DNA of 64,000 nucleotides, taken from positions 62,001 to 126,000 of the forward strand of contig PYSS01000060.1 in assembly GCA_003049465.1 (NCBI GenBank), read 5' to 3'. How positions within the stretch are numbered: the stretch's first letter is position 1; each line of letters begins with the position of its first letter. The position numbers and the translations under genes are program-made. Below are positions 23,676 to 34,356 of this stretch, one piece after another. The DNA comes from Magnaporthiopsis rhizophila (Eukaryota; Ascomycota; Sordariomycetes; Magnaporthales; Magnaporthaceae). The notes below the pieces were generated by a model, which searched no databases, had not been told where the DNA came from, and saw nothing but the letters and a program-made list of their open reading frames with translations.

Positions 23676-24686
23676 ATGGACTACAACCCAGACTTTGACA
23701 ACGCCGACGAGCTCGGGGCAACGGTCAAGATCTACCATGCCGACAGCGTGCACGTCAACTTCGAGCTGAGCAACGTCGACCTCTCGCTGGCCAACGCGAT
23801 TCGGCGCGTCATGCTGGCCGAGATCCCGACTATCGCTATTGACAACTGCGAGATCAAAGAAAACACCAGCGTGCTGGCCGACGAGTTCATTGCGCACCGC
23901 CTGGGCTTGGTGCCGCTCGACGCGCGCGGCGTAGCCGACCTCAACTACTCACGCGACTGCGACTGCGAGCAGTACTGCGACAACTGCTCCGTCACACTCG
24001 AGATCCACGCGCGCTGCGAGGTCGACGACCCGGGCCATGTCAGCAAGTTCTACGCCAAGGACTTGTGGGTGGTCGGCAACCCGCCCAACAAGTACGTTGG
24101 CAAGCCTGTCATCACGGACCCGGACGAGAACGGCATCATCCTGTTCAAGCTGCGCTACGGCCAAGAGATCCGCATCCGCTGCATTGCCAAGAAGGGCATC
24201 GCCAAGGAGCACGCAAAGTGGTGTCCCGCCACAGCCATCGGCTTCGAGTACGACCCTCACAACCGCCTGCGCCACCTGGACCTGTGGTACGAAACGGACC
24301 CCAAGGAGGAGTGGCCGCTCAGCAAGAACGCCGAGCGCGAGCCCGCGCCCCAGGAGGGCGAGCGCTTCGACTACGACGCCGTGCCGAACCGCTTCTACTT
24401 TGACGTCGAGACGGCCGGCAACCTGCCGCCCGACACCATCGTGCAAGAGGGCATCAAGACGCTGCAGGAGAAGCTGGCCGGCGTCATCCTTGCCATCGAA
24501 AAGGGCGACGCCGCGGCCAAGGGGCTGGGCGGCGGGGACGACTACGACATGGGGGGCGCTGGGGGCGGCGGCGGCGGTGGAGACGACTGGGCTGGCTACA
24601 CCGTATACGGTGGGGGTCACGGCAATGTCACGAGCTATGGTAACGATGGGCCGTATGGCGGTGGCTCCACGTCATACGGACACTAA
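23676..24686 (+). CDS. rpb3: RNA polymerase II subunit Rpb3
   Basis: Alpha-like core subunit that nucleates assembly of RNA polymerase II with Rpb11. A single exon encodes 336 residues. The alpha-motif region VDLSLANAIRRVMLAEIPTI is near residues 34-53. The zinc-binding loop has Cys at 95, 97, 101 and 104 (CxCxxxCxxC), present in Rpb3 but absent in the Pol I/III paralogue, so this assigns the polymerase. KWCPATAIGFEYDP and the dimerisation helix (IVQEGIKTLQEKLAGVILAI) follow. The C-terminal 50 residues are Gly/Tyr/Asp-rich low complexity, a tail that varies between fungi. The ATG at 23676 gives MDYNPDFDN, close to known Rpb3 starts, and no upstream in-frame exon is needed. Confidence 0.97.
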   Translation: MDYNPDFDNADELGATVKIYHADSVHVNFELSNVDLSLANAIRRVMLAEIPTIAIDNCEIKENTSVLADEFIAHRLGLVPLDARGVADLNYSRDCDCEQYCDNCSVTLEIHARCEVDDPGHVSKFYAKDLWVVGNPPNKYVGKPVITDPDENGIILFKLRYGQEIRIRCIAKKGIAKEHAKWCPATAIGFEYDPHNRLRHLDLWYETDPKEEWPLSKNAEREPAPQEGERFDYDAVPNRFYFDVETAGNLPPDTIVQEGIKTLQEKLAGVILAIEKGDAAAKGLGGGDDYDMGGAGGGGGGGDDWAGYTVYGGGHGNVTSYGNDGPYGGGSTSYGH

Positions 24687-25695
24687 TAAGGAAATACCTT
24701 TTTTTCTTCTCTCTTCCATTCTCTCTCTCTCTCTCTCGCCTTGCTTACTCCCCTCCTCCACCACCAAGATGTTTGTCTAATCTGGCACAATTCTTGCTGC
24801 TCCGCTGTCGCTTTAATAGAATCGTGTGTACGCTGGGAGGTGTGAGCAAGTCGCCCGTCTCCTGCTTTGGCGCCACGTGCGTGCGTGCCGCTGCAAAGAA
24901 ACGGCATGAAATCCAATCCGGGTGGATCTGGATTCTTTTTCTTTTCTTTTCTTTTCATCCCTTTTTCATCTTTTTCCCCCTGGGGGTGTCTGGCGTATAT
25001 GGTTTAAAAAAAAAAACACAAAACGGCAATATCCCTGCCTAGAGACGGGATGACGGCAATAGATCCTAGGCGGTGGTTCGCGTCTGGTATGCTGATTGAT
25101 TTAATATTATAACACAATCTTTCTTTTTTTTTTTTTTTTGTCCTGGAAACCGGCCCCGGTGTGTTAAATGAATGTGTTTGTTTTGGGTTTTGACACTCTT
25201 GTTTTTTCCGGTCCCTGACGGCAAAGAAATACCACCTGGGCCTTTATGCGCCTCGTGTGTCCATTGCCCTCCCCGACGAAATGCAGTATTTGGATGAGCA
25301 GTCCCATGAGTAGGCATCTGTGTGAATACATACATTCATGCCGTCCGTTTTGTATGTTAAGGCCTCTGGCTCTCTGCCGTCCCCCGTGTGAACTCATGCA
25401 TACCAGTTCGGTGGTGTAGGGCCCTGGGGTCAACATCAGCAATAAAAGCGTCGGAAAACAGTAACAAACTGGACAAAATGGGGGAGAAAAGCAATACATA
25501 ATATTGATGCCGTATTCTATTCCAACGCCGATGGCATGCGGTATGCTGATTGGTGCGTGAGTCTATGTAATGTGAAAGCGTCGCCCTGAGTCTATGATTT
25601 TCCACAAGGGTTGTTGGTATACCCGCGGGACAAAAAGGAGGAGGGGTTGATAATGCGGGTGGCTAGAGCTGATCAGTCAAGATGAAAGCATGCTT
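24687..25695. other. Intergenic between convergent genes
   Basis: 3' flanks of rpb3 and the dicarboxylate carrier. A CT dinucleotide run lies at 24721-24737, with TTTTCTTTTC units near 24937-24960 and a T-run near 25120-25138. No gene seen. Confidence 0.55.
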
Positions 25696-27058
25696 TCATG
25701 CAACTGCATCTTTACTTGTACCGTTAAACTTTCTGTACATCTTTCGGTGCGCTTCTAAAAATAGAAATGTACATATCGTTTGTCTGTGCATCGCCCATGG
25801 CTTTCATGTCAGCGGTGGCCCACGTGAAGGAAGCACGCTGAAAGTAACTGCCGCGTATGCAGGAAGCTAGACGGGGTAAATGTCTTGAAGACGTGGTTGA
25901 CTCACGGGCCGAGGCGCAGAAAGCTGGGGACCCAGCCTTTGAACATCCAGCCGACGCCTTCGGCAGAATAGATGTCAATGATAACCTTGGGGATGCTGGA
26001 CGACTTGCCGCTCGCGGACATGACGCGGGTCTTGATGACGTCGATAGGGCTGGTGACGGTTGCAGCGACGACGCCAGCGAGGAAGCTCGAGGTGAAGTGG
26101 GTGGGCAGGCCGTCGCCGAGCGGGGTGTTGGCGACGATGAGGCGCTTGAAGGTGTCGTAGGAGGCCAGCTGAGACGATGTCATGGCGGCGGCGCGGAGGC
26201 TGTTGGGAAGGACGCCACGGAACCAGCTGGCAGGGCCCTCCTCGCGCAGCATGCGGATCATGCCGTCGGCAGCGTGCTTGTAGTTGCGGCGCTGGTGTGG
26301 AGGCAGGGCGGCGTCGTGCTGCATGCGCACGTTGAGCACGTCGGCGGCGTTGCCGGCCACGCCGCCGACGAAGCCGGAGCCTGCCGAGAGGCCGATCAGG
26401 GCGGCGAAAGATGGCTCACGGCCACTGGAGCGGGCGGCGTGACGGGCTTTGAGCTCCTCGTAGATGCCGAAGCGGGTGGTGCTATAGGTTAGCTGGCGCA
26501 GCAGCGAGGCTGACAGGCCGGCGTAGAGGCCTCGCAGGCCGTCATGGCGCACGATGTGTACAAAGGTACCGCTCATGCTTCTGGGCATGTCGCCCGAGCG
26601 CATTTGGAGGCGCACCTGCAGCTGGCCGGTCAGCAATGGGCGGTTCGCAAACGCTGGCCCCGGCCGACGGTGAGGTTGGCCAGTCGACCGGGGCTGCACA
26701 TAGAAGACGTGCTGGCACACGGCGGATTACGATGCGTAAAACATGCCTTGACTTCAACACGGCACCCCGCGCCGGGCGTCTATGTTAGTCGTCTGCATCG
26801 TTTTGCTGGTCGCCTGCTGCACATGACCAAAAGGGGCGGCGGGCCGCTGTACTTACCGAGATCCAAGGGGTGGGTGACGCAAGCAGCCAAGCTGGATGCA
26901 CTGCCTCCGAACCAGAAGGGATAGCGTACCGCCGCGGGCTTTGGCCGCTCCCGCTCTCGGACGGCGGTGGCCGCATGAACCGACGCCGAACCGGCCGGGG
27001 CCGCGGCCGCCAACGACGCGGCGGCGCCGGATGGCGGAGTGGGCGTGGTCGACTGCAT
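25696..27058 (-). CDS. dic1: Mitochondrial dicarboxylate carrier (SLC25 family)
   Basis: Inner-membrane exchanger of malate/succinate for phosphate in this family. Exons 27058-26857, 26751-26747, 26615-25906 and 25783-25696 give 334 residues. The second exon is only 5 nt (TCAAG) and is followed by a GC donor (GCATGT); joining it turns the first carrier signature into HPLDLVKVRLQ and keeps frame. Intron 1 has a GACTAAC branch site and intron 2 a GCTGAC branch site before CTGCAG. The last exon restores the usual end TFLFLEAHRKMYRKFNG. An N-terminal extension of about 45 residues (Ala/Pro/Ser-rich) precedes YPFWFGGSASS. Three carrier repeats are visible. The second signature reads NAADVLNVRMQ, lacking the proline of Px[DE]xx[KR]; the third is SPIDVIKTRV. 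GNAADVLNVRMQ resembles the dicarboxylate subfamily. Exact substrate preference is inferred. Confidence 0.9.
26747..26751 (-). other. 5-nt micro-exon and GC-AG intron boundary
   Basis: TCAAG between a TTGAAG acceptor and a GCATGT donor. With the phase-1 end of exon 1 (G) it codes V-K. Skipping it shifts the frame and removes the signature lysine of the first carrier repeat. Confidence 0.75.
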
Positions 27059-27898
27059 CTTTGCAGCTTTCAGGGCTCGGCAGCGGCGCGCATTCCGAAG
27101 GCCAGAAACCAAGCGGGCGTTGGGAAGCGAGCGATAAGAGACCAAGTCCAAGGACAAGCCAAGGCGATGACGTCGCTTAGTAGCTAGGTGTTGGTGGCAC
27201 AAGAAGAAGCTAAAATTGATAGCTGTGGGTGGAGGAGGACAGGTTTAGATCGTAAGACCATTGGAGAATGCGCTGCTGGCAGGCGGCTCCCCTGCGACCC
27301 GACCCGACATAGGAACATGAACTTGGATTGGGTGTCCTGGCCAGGCTGCTGTTAGTCCCAATCGATCGGCAGCAAGGCCACGAGCAACAGCAAACCCACC
27401 CTTTCCCGGGATTCATTGAGCTTTGCCCCATGACTGGACCAGCACCAACCTCTGCCATGATGCATTTGCTTTGCGGTTGTGGGCTCGCATTGCCGTTGCG
27501 CGTCATCGAGCGGCGCACCACACACCGCTGCCGTCTGCCCTGCAGCTCGTCCCCGATCCTGCAGCTCTGCGAACTCATAGGGCGGGGCGTCTATCGTGGA
27601 AGCGAGTCAGGGGTCCACTCCATGCGCCCATGCCTCCACTGCTTGGCAGAGACGGACAAAATTTCACATTCAATCGATCTCATCTACCATCTACCGCGCG
27701 AAGCAGGCCGGGGCACGCAGCTAGGTGCACCTTCATGGCCGGATGGTGGCCAAGCCTGGGAATTCATTCACTGTCTAAGCCATAAAGGATAAAAAGTAAA
27801 ACAATCCGAAGGAGCGTTCAACCAAAGGCGGCGTGAAGGACAGACAGCTAAAGTGAGGGACGGGACAGCCACCCTGAAATAGCGGGCTGACCTACAGA
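27059..27898. other. Shared divergent promoter, dic1 / mitochondrial PheRS
   Basis: An 840-bp gap between divergent starts of two nuclear genes for mitochondrial proteins. Open frames here (for example 27210-27578 -) show no domain. No gene seen and no regulatory motif I can name. Confidence 0.5.
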
Positions 27899-29507
27899 AT
27901 GGCCTCGCTTCTCCGCTCAGGGGCTGGGACCGTCTCGAGGGCACGGGTCTCGGTACGGGCAAGACACAGCCAAAAGGCTCTCCCAATCATCCACATTCAC
28001 CACAGAAAGGCCTTTTCCACGTGTAAGTCGTATGTATGGCTCAAATCTATCACAATCCCTCACTCACACCCACTTGCCAGCGACGACGCCCTTGGCTGCC
28101 CATACTCCTGCCCTTGCTGCCACAAGTACTGCAACCAGCCCAGGGAAGCCGACCAAGCCAGCCTCGCCGCAGTCCATCACAATCAATGACCGCAGCTACA
28201 AGACAGACGAGTGGTTCAATGTCCCCCCAAACGTTGTGGCTGCGACGTCACGGCAGCTCCATCTGCACAAGGACCACCCCATCTCCATCACCAGGCAGAT
28301 CATAGAGTCCAAGTTCCCTCCGCCTACCTTCAAATATCACAATACCTTTGATCCGGTAGTTTCGGTCGCAGAGAACTTCGACTCGCTCGGCTTCCCGCCG
28401 GATCATCCGGGCCGCGCCCGCTCCGACACCTACTATATCAACAAGGACACCCTGTTGCGCACCCACACGAGCGCCCACGAGCTCGAGTTGTTTGGCCGTA
28501 GTGAGAGCGACGGCTATCTGGTCAGCGCCGACGTATACAGGCGCGACGAGATCGACCGCACCCATTATCCCGCCTTCCACCAGATGGAGGGCGCCCGCGT
28601 GTGGGACCGCGGCAGCGTGCCTGGCGGCGACATAGCCACCGCCGTCTGGGCGGATTTGGCACAGCTCCCGGCCCACGGCGTCGAGGTCGACGATCCGAAC
28701 CCGCCCTTCCACGCCGAGCGGAACCCGCTGCAGGAACCTCACCACTCTCCGGCCGAGGTTGAGGCCATCGCGGCCCACCTCAAGCGCTCGCTTGAGCTTA
28801 TGGTAGTCGACATTTTTACACGTGCCAGGAGCGCGGCGGCAGCAGCGGGAGGCGCCGCCGCCGTGGCCAACGACGAGCCGCTCCGGATGCGCTGGGTTGA
28901 GGCCTACTTCCCGTTCACGAGCCCGTCGTGGGAGCTGGAGGTGTACCACGGCGGAGACTACCTCGAGGTTCTCGGCTGCGGCGTCTCGAAGCAGCGCATC
29001 CTGATGGACGCCGGCGTCCCGTCGCAGATGGGCTGGGCCTTTGGTCTGGGGCTTGACCGTATCGCCATGCTGCTGTTCCAGATCCCCGACATCCGGCTCT
29101 TTTGGTCACGCGACAAGCGCTTCCTGAGCCAGTTTTCCGGCGTGTCCGACGACCTCGCCAAGATCCGGCCCTTCACGCCCTTCTCCAAATACCCGGCCTG
29201 CTCGAAGGACGTGTCTTTCTGGCTGCCATCCACAACCTCAGCGGCAGGCGGCGGATCCGGGACGGTGAGCCCACATAACTTCCACCAGAACGACGTTATG
29301 GAGATTGTCCGCAATATTGCGGGCGATGTGGTAGAGGACGTCCGATGGCTTGACGAGTTTGTACACCCCAAGACGGGCAGGCGCAGCATGTCCTACCGCA
29401 TCACTTACCGCAGCTGGGAGCGGACGCTGACAAACGCCGAGATCAACGACCTCAATCGTCACGTGGCCGATGCCCTTGTTAACCGCCTTGGGGTCGAAAT
29501 CAGGTAG
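27899..29507 (+). CDS. msf1: Mitochondrial phenylalanyl-tRNA synthetase
   Basis: Monomeric class II synthetase that charges mitochondrial tRNA-Phe. Exons 27899-28022 and 28081-29507 give 516 residues. Exon 1 carries a basic presequence (MASLLRSGAGTVSRARVSVR); the intron has a GTAAGT donor and a TTGCCAG acceptor. A Ser/Thr/Pro linker leads to the catalytic core. Motif 2 is visible as DVYRRDEIDRTHYPAFHQ-MEG, and motif 3 as GLGLDRIAMLLFQIPDIRLFW. The C-terminal ferredoxin-like anticodon-binding domain starts at PFTPFSKYPACSKDVSFWLP and ends with the frame; its fusion to an alpha-subunit-like core identifies the single-chain mitochondrial enzyme rather than the cytosolic alpha2beta2 form. An Ala-rich insertion (ARSAAAAAGGAAA) before the strand YFPFTSPSWELEV is probably lineage-specific. 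Confidence 0.96.
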
Positions 29508-31274
29508 GGAGGTGGTCGGCGGTATATCTAGCTCCCTTCAGTCAAGGCAGTGGGTGGTATGAAGGGGTAAAAAATAAGGTGAAAGGGGACAGGGATAAAG
29601 GGGCTGAGCGGCCACTTGCTCAGAAAATAAAGAGAGAAAAAAACGATAACCGTTCGTGCCCATTAACCCACAATCAAGCCGAAAAATCAAATCACATACG
29701 CTTCAGACAGACTCCTGTTCTCGACGCGGAGAAGCATGACAAGTCAGAAGACAATGCCGCGGCATTGGAGGCCAGGCCCAGGCTTTAACTCGACTATCGT
29801 GTTGCTTGCCAGCACCACAGAGATCCCGGCGAGCCATTAAAATAAGCTCTCCAACTCCAACCCCAACTACAGGAAAAAAAAGATGGAAAGGTAAAACAAG
29901 GGGAAAGAAAGCTCGGATTCATTTGTAATCACCCGTATGGCGTATGGGCTCCCGTCGGGTATATAGTGTACCGCAAGGGGTGCGCAGCGCGGATAAATCA
30001 CAAGACACAGCCCAAAGGCGCGGGTCAGGGCCGCCCAGGCTGAAGCGCGTTAACATCACGGCAGCAGGTATTGTGTCGAGGGCGGGGGACAGAGCTCTCC
30101 CCGATTCCTCTCTCAATGTCAGATGGCCACCGAATCGCAGTGGGGCTCGCGGCCGAGGCATCCAGTATCAAGGTGTGGGGCGGGGGCTGTGTAGGGAAGG
30201 GAAACAAAGGAATGAGAAAAACACAAGTGTGTCTGTCTGTCCTCCTTGAAACCAGGATATTCGGCTCCTGCAGACGGGTTGATATCATGCCAGGAGGCTG
30301 TGCAAGCTTGGTATCGCGTCTCCCCTCCCCACTTTCCTTGACTCCCACGTCTGCAAGTCCGTGCCGCCGGTAGCCTCGGGAACAGATGGAATCATTGTTC
30401 GAGGCGCAGACAACTATAGCTCCATCCGACTTTTTACTGATTTCCAGCAGCGAGCAGGGGCCGTATACTGGACAGACATATTCAGACCAACAGGAATCCT
30501 GGACGTCTTGCGATTTTACCGACTCGTAGACAAAGGTATCTGCCGGACGTATTCGGTGGCTGTAGTCAAGGAGCACCCGTCTAGTGTACCTGAATATTCT
30601 CCCCCGAAAACCTTTCGCACCCAAATCCGGATTAAGTGTCAGCCCTAAGCAGCCGCGGATGCAACCTGAGTTCAAACGGTACCGCGGTGGTCAGAGGTGA
30701 GTTATAGGGTGGTCAAGGTGATCAGCCTGAGCTAGCGCTTGGCATTTTTATGCACTCGGGTCGCCACAAAGCAGCGGTGCCTGCATGCTTTGGGTGTGAA
30801 CGTGCGTCCTGCGCTGCCATTGCTATCTCGGCGAGATGGGACGAGGAGGGGAGGGTTTGGGCTTGACCTCCTCTTGCCTTTTTTTTTTCTCCACCCCCGC
30901 GTCACGCACCGCAGCCAGGAACGCCACCAGCAACGACCCCAGACGCGCGGCACGGAGGAGAACGCTCATCATCGCCGTCTGGTAGGAGAGTCCTCACGAA
31001 TTCTCTCGCACGCCGAAACGTTCCACGTTCGAGGCTCAAAACTCGGAGTAGGCGTGCAGAGGCCCAAGATAAACGACGCACTAGTGGCGTTACGATTCGA
31101 AACGCAGAGCAGCACGTCACGTGGCGATCACCGCGCTCGGAAGCAAGAGACCGCACGCCCGTCGAGGTTACAACGAAGAGATGGTGACGTGCAGAACCCC
31201 AGACGACGGGGCGAGTCACCGCGCGGTCCGTATGGAAACGTGCAGGCCTTTGGTCTTCGCGGCCTTTAGTCTTT
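29508..31274. other. Start of the gene-poor island
   Basis: 3' flank of the synthetase, then about 1.7 kb with several overlapping 80-216 codon frames on both strands (30025-30675 -, 30739-31269 +, 30902-31309 -). None has a domain, a signal peptide or a coherent exon model. I do not call a gene. Confidence 0.4.
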
Positions 31275-32170
31275 GTGTGCTTTAATTTCAGCCTGAGAAT
31301 TCTTCGCATATGTTCGTCCCGGTGCTATCGTATCATTGCCTGTCCAGAGCCCAGGCCTGGCCAGACCACGCATTACCGCCAGCACGGCGCAGATCCCTAT
31401 AACGCTGATCTGCGCCCTGTGCCTTACGCAGACCTGGGCTTGGGCCCTGAAGGAGGGAGGTCTCGGCCTCCGCCTCAAGACGTGGTGGCTGAAAGAGATT
31501 TGGGTGGTGAAAGACCCCCAGCCTCGCCCAACCCGCGGCGCCGAACGAGGCGCCATATACGTGCGCAACCTGCTGCGCGCCCTCGCCTGCCTGCCCCGAG
31601 AATCTTGCCGACTCCTTTACTGCGTCGTCCGGGGCCCACCGGCCTATACCAGCGCTACCGATGGGCTCCCCACCCATAATAGGCCGTTCCAAGGCGGAAC
31701 TGCCACCATTATTACCACCGCCGATGCCGCCATTGCCGCCGCTGCCACCCTTTGCCCTGCCGCTGCCGCCGCCGCCAGCCCCGCGACCCTTTGCCCCAAC
31801 GCCCGCCGTGGCCCTGGCGTTGATGCTGCCGCTTCCGGCCCCGTCCCTGTCCCCGCCAACCTAACCCGGTCTGGCGCTACTCTCGCCGCTGCCGCTCGGT
31901 TTGCCCGCGCCGCCGCCGGTCCCGCCCGCGCCGTCGCCGGTCCTGCTCGCGCCGCCCCAGCCGGCGCCGCGACCGGCCCTGCCCCTACCGCCGGCGCTGC
32001 TGCCCCCGGCACTGCTACCCTCGGCCCTGGCCGCGCCAGCTCCAGCTCCCGGCTCTGCCTGCCCCGGCCCCGCTTCCGGTCCGGCTCAGTCCCGCCCGGC
32101 ACGCCTTGAAGCTGGCCCCAGCCCCGACAGCCTCAGAACCAGCATGGAGGAGCTGGGTTCAGCCCATTAA
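31275..32170. other. Pro/Ala- or Gly-rich low-complexity open frames, no gene called
   Basis: Extreme GC-rich CCG/CCC repeats create long open frames on both strands. The plus strand reads Pro/Ala/Leu-rich, the minus strand Gly- or Ala-rich. One minus frame (from about 32100 to 31333) has a Gly-rich part broken by one TAG and then a non-repetitive 119-residue part. A plus frame (31275-31679) has a plausible non-repetitive part that then needs a frame change. This could be a decayed gene for a low-complexity protein; which strand coded is unresolved. Confidence 0.3.
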
Positions 32171-32199
32171 CTGCTTGTGTGGCGTTGGCAGCTTTTTTT

Positions 32200-32512
32200 T
32201 TTTTTTTTTTTTTGGTCGTTTTAAACTTGTTTTTCAGCATCGCGCCTTAAGTCTTAAACCATCCTTTTTAAATTTCTAACCACTGCTTTAAAACAAATTT
32301 ATAATCCTATCTCTTATGTGAACATGTGCAATAACGCCAAAAAAAAAAAAAAAAAACATGGTAATAAGATCGTAACAATAACTGCCCCGTTGAAAGATAC
32401 CAAAAAAAAAAAAAAAAAAAAAGGGGCGGCCCACCATGACCTTCACTTCTCCGTGGCCGCCGAGATGATGGTGATGGACTACCCGGGTAGGTTGCAAGCA
32501 GCTAGGTACTAG
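32200..32512. repeat. AT-rich tract with poly-A/T and TTTAAA runs
   Basis: Two A-runs (32340-32356 and 32403-32422), a T-run at 32191-32213 and repeated TTTAAA/TTTTAAA words in otherwise GC-rich surroundings. The word use resembles the AT-rich tract at 36.2-37.3 kb. Confidence 0.6.
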
Positions 32513-33633
32513 CTATGCCGGTAAAGTACGCGAACCCCGCTTTTTCACACTCGGCAGCCTGCTTGGCAGCTCGAAGTCATCATCTTCGGAAAAGTACCAG
32601 GAAGGAAAGGACTTGCGAATTGTCCGGCCCAGGAACCTCGCCGTCTCGACCATGCGTGCGGCGTGGAACGTGACTTCAGACAGATCTTTCTCCCGGTGGA
32701 CAACCTCAGCGACGCGTTTTTGTTGTTGTCCCTGTCCCTGTCCCTGGCCCAGCGTCGCTGCTGCCGCATCCTCTTGCCCCTGGGGCCGCGGCGGCGGGTA
32801 CCTTGCCAGATACCGGGCCCTCTTCTCAAAGCCTTCGTACACGTCGGCGCGCACCTTGTCCAAAATCTCCTTGACGACTGGGTCTCGGTCCTGGTCCTCG
32901 TCCGCTGGTGACCCAGTAGTCTCGAAGCCCGACCCCCGGATCCCCTTCACCAGCCCTACCTCTGGCACGTCGTACATCCCCGTAAGGACGACCTGACCGT
33001 TGTACTGTTCCAGGACCTGTTCCCGGGCCGCGGCCGCCCAGCAGTCCCCATCCGTCTTGTAACCATCGCATCGCGTCTCCATCGGCACGGGCCCAAACAC
33101 GACGTCGACGCGCCGCAGGTTCTCGAAGCGCCCAATGCCTCGGAACATGTACGAGTCCCAGTTCGAGACGCAGTCACCCCGCCGGCACGATTGGACAACC
33201 GCCGCCGACACGGCGAGGTTCCGGATGGCGTGGACCCGGCTGCCGATGGCGCCGCGCTCCTGGACGACGGCGGGATGGTGCAGGATCGCACCGTTATCGT
33301 CGTCGCCGAACCAAAAGGTATCGATTTCAGGGATGAAGGGGCGCGCATCCTGCCCGATGCAGTAGAAGAACGAGTTCTCCCTCACCTCCTTCTCCATGAC
33401 GCCCAGGGCGAAGAGACGCGACTCGCGGCACAAATGCACGACGGTGGGTAGCGGCGCTTCGGGATCAGCCAGCGCGCGTCCTCGACCTCGAGCCGGCGCC
33501 GGGAGCCCGAGCGGGTGTGGATGAACTTGGACGGGTCGCATCGATACACCCCTGGGGAGGGGAGGAGCGCGAGGCTCCAGATCTCGGAGCGCAGTTCGAC
33601 GGGGAGGGTACTTAATTGAGTTTTGGCGGCCAT
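32513..33633 (-). pseudogene. 2EXR-domain protein with one frameshift
   Basis: Filamentous fungi carry many 2EXR proteins of unknown function. The start MAAKTQLSTLPVELRSEIWS and the FIHTRSGS segment lie in one frame (33633 to about 33455). The next domain elements, LPTVVHLCRESRLFALGV and EIDTFWFGDDDNG, lie in another, running to the stop at 32513. The change falls near 33440-33475, after WLIP, and is explained by one missing base. I found no intron with acceptable signals that would fix the frame. The second frame has its own ATG at 33541, but that start would replace the first half of the domain with unrelated sequence. The total would be about 373 residues. The C-terminal half is charged and includes a Gln/Gly repeat (QGQGQGQQQK). 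It is either a decayed gene or a sequencing/assembly error. It lies in the repeat-rich island. Confidence 0.7.
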
Positions 33634-34356
33634 GAGTGTGCAGTGGTCCTGTGCGGATTGGTGAGTGAAAAGTAGCTCCCCGTCGCTTGCAATGTGCAGT
33701 GGTGAGGTGTTCTAGATGGTTTATTCCCAGGTTGGTCGTTTCTGTGTCGCCTTGATGAGCAACGATTAGGAGCTTTATATATACGTGGATGGATTACTGA
33801 GGCACAGTGCACCGAATGCGGTGTTCTGTGATGAGGTCAGCTGGCCCGTGCACAACGCCCTGCACCTAGATATGACGGGAAAGGGCGTCTTTCCGAAATA
33901 CAAGCAGCGTTTCGGCCCTTGTTTAACAAACCTATGTGGTTTTGTGACAACTACCTGGCTGGAGAGTGGCTACTAGTATCTACTTGGCACAACTGGCCTG
34001 TTTGTTATCCTTTGCACTCAGCTGGATTGGAAAGAACTCGGAAAGAGCTAGAAAATCATATTGGAAGAGACTTCCGAAGATCTATCTAACGTCGGCAGCC
34101 TGCGCCCTCCTGCTTTGCAATGCATGACCATGTCTTCCTCTAACTCCAGTTAATGTCAAGAAACAAAAAAAAATTCAAATCAAGACCCAGAAAAATCAAG
34201 ATTCAAAAAATCAAGAAATAAAATAATCAAGAAACAAGGCATTCCTCCAACCAAGCACAAAGTCACCACAAGCCTGCGAGAGTATATGGGGCCAGCCCGA
34301 ATCCAACTGACCTCTATCACGAATACCTCTAACCATGCCATGACCCCGGCGGGCGC
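33634..34356. other. Intergenic, A-rich with AATCAAGA-like repeats
   Basis: The left part is the promoter of the 2EXR gene. At about 34165-34240 there are imperfect AAATCAAGA units. No coding region is supported. Confidence 0.5.

Noticed and set aside
25857..26492. Long plus-strand frame opposite the dicarboxylate carrier
   Set aside because: Antisense shadow; the minus strand carries the three-repeat carrier sequence.
30025..30675. 216-codon minus-strand frame
   Set aside because: No domain and no coherent exon model; overlaps other equally weak frames.
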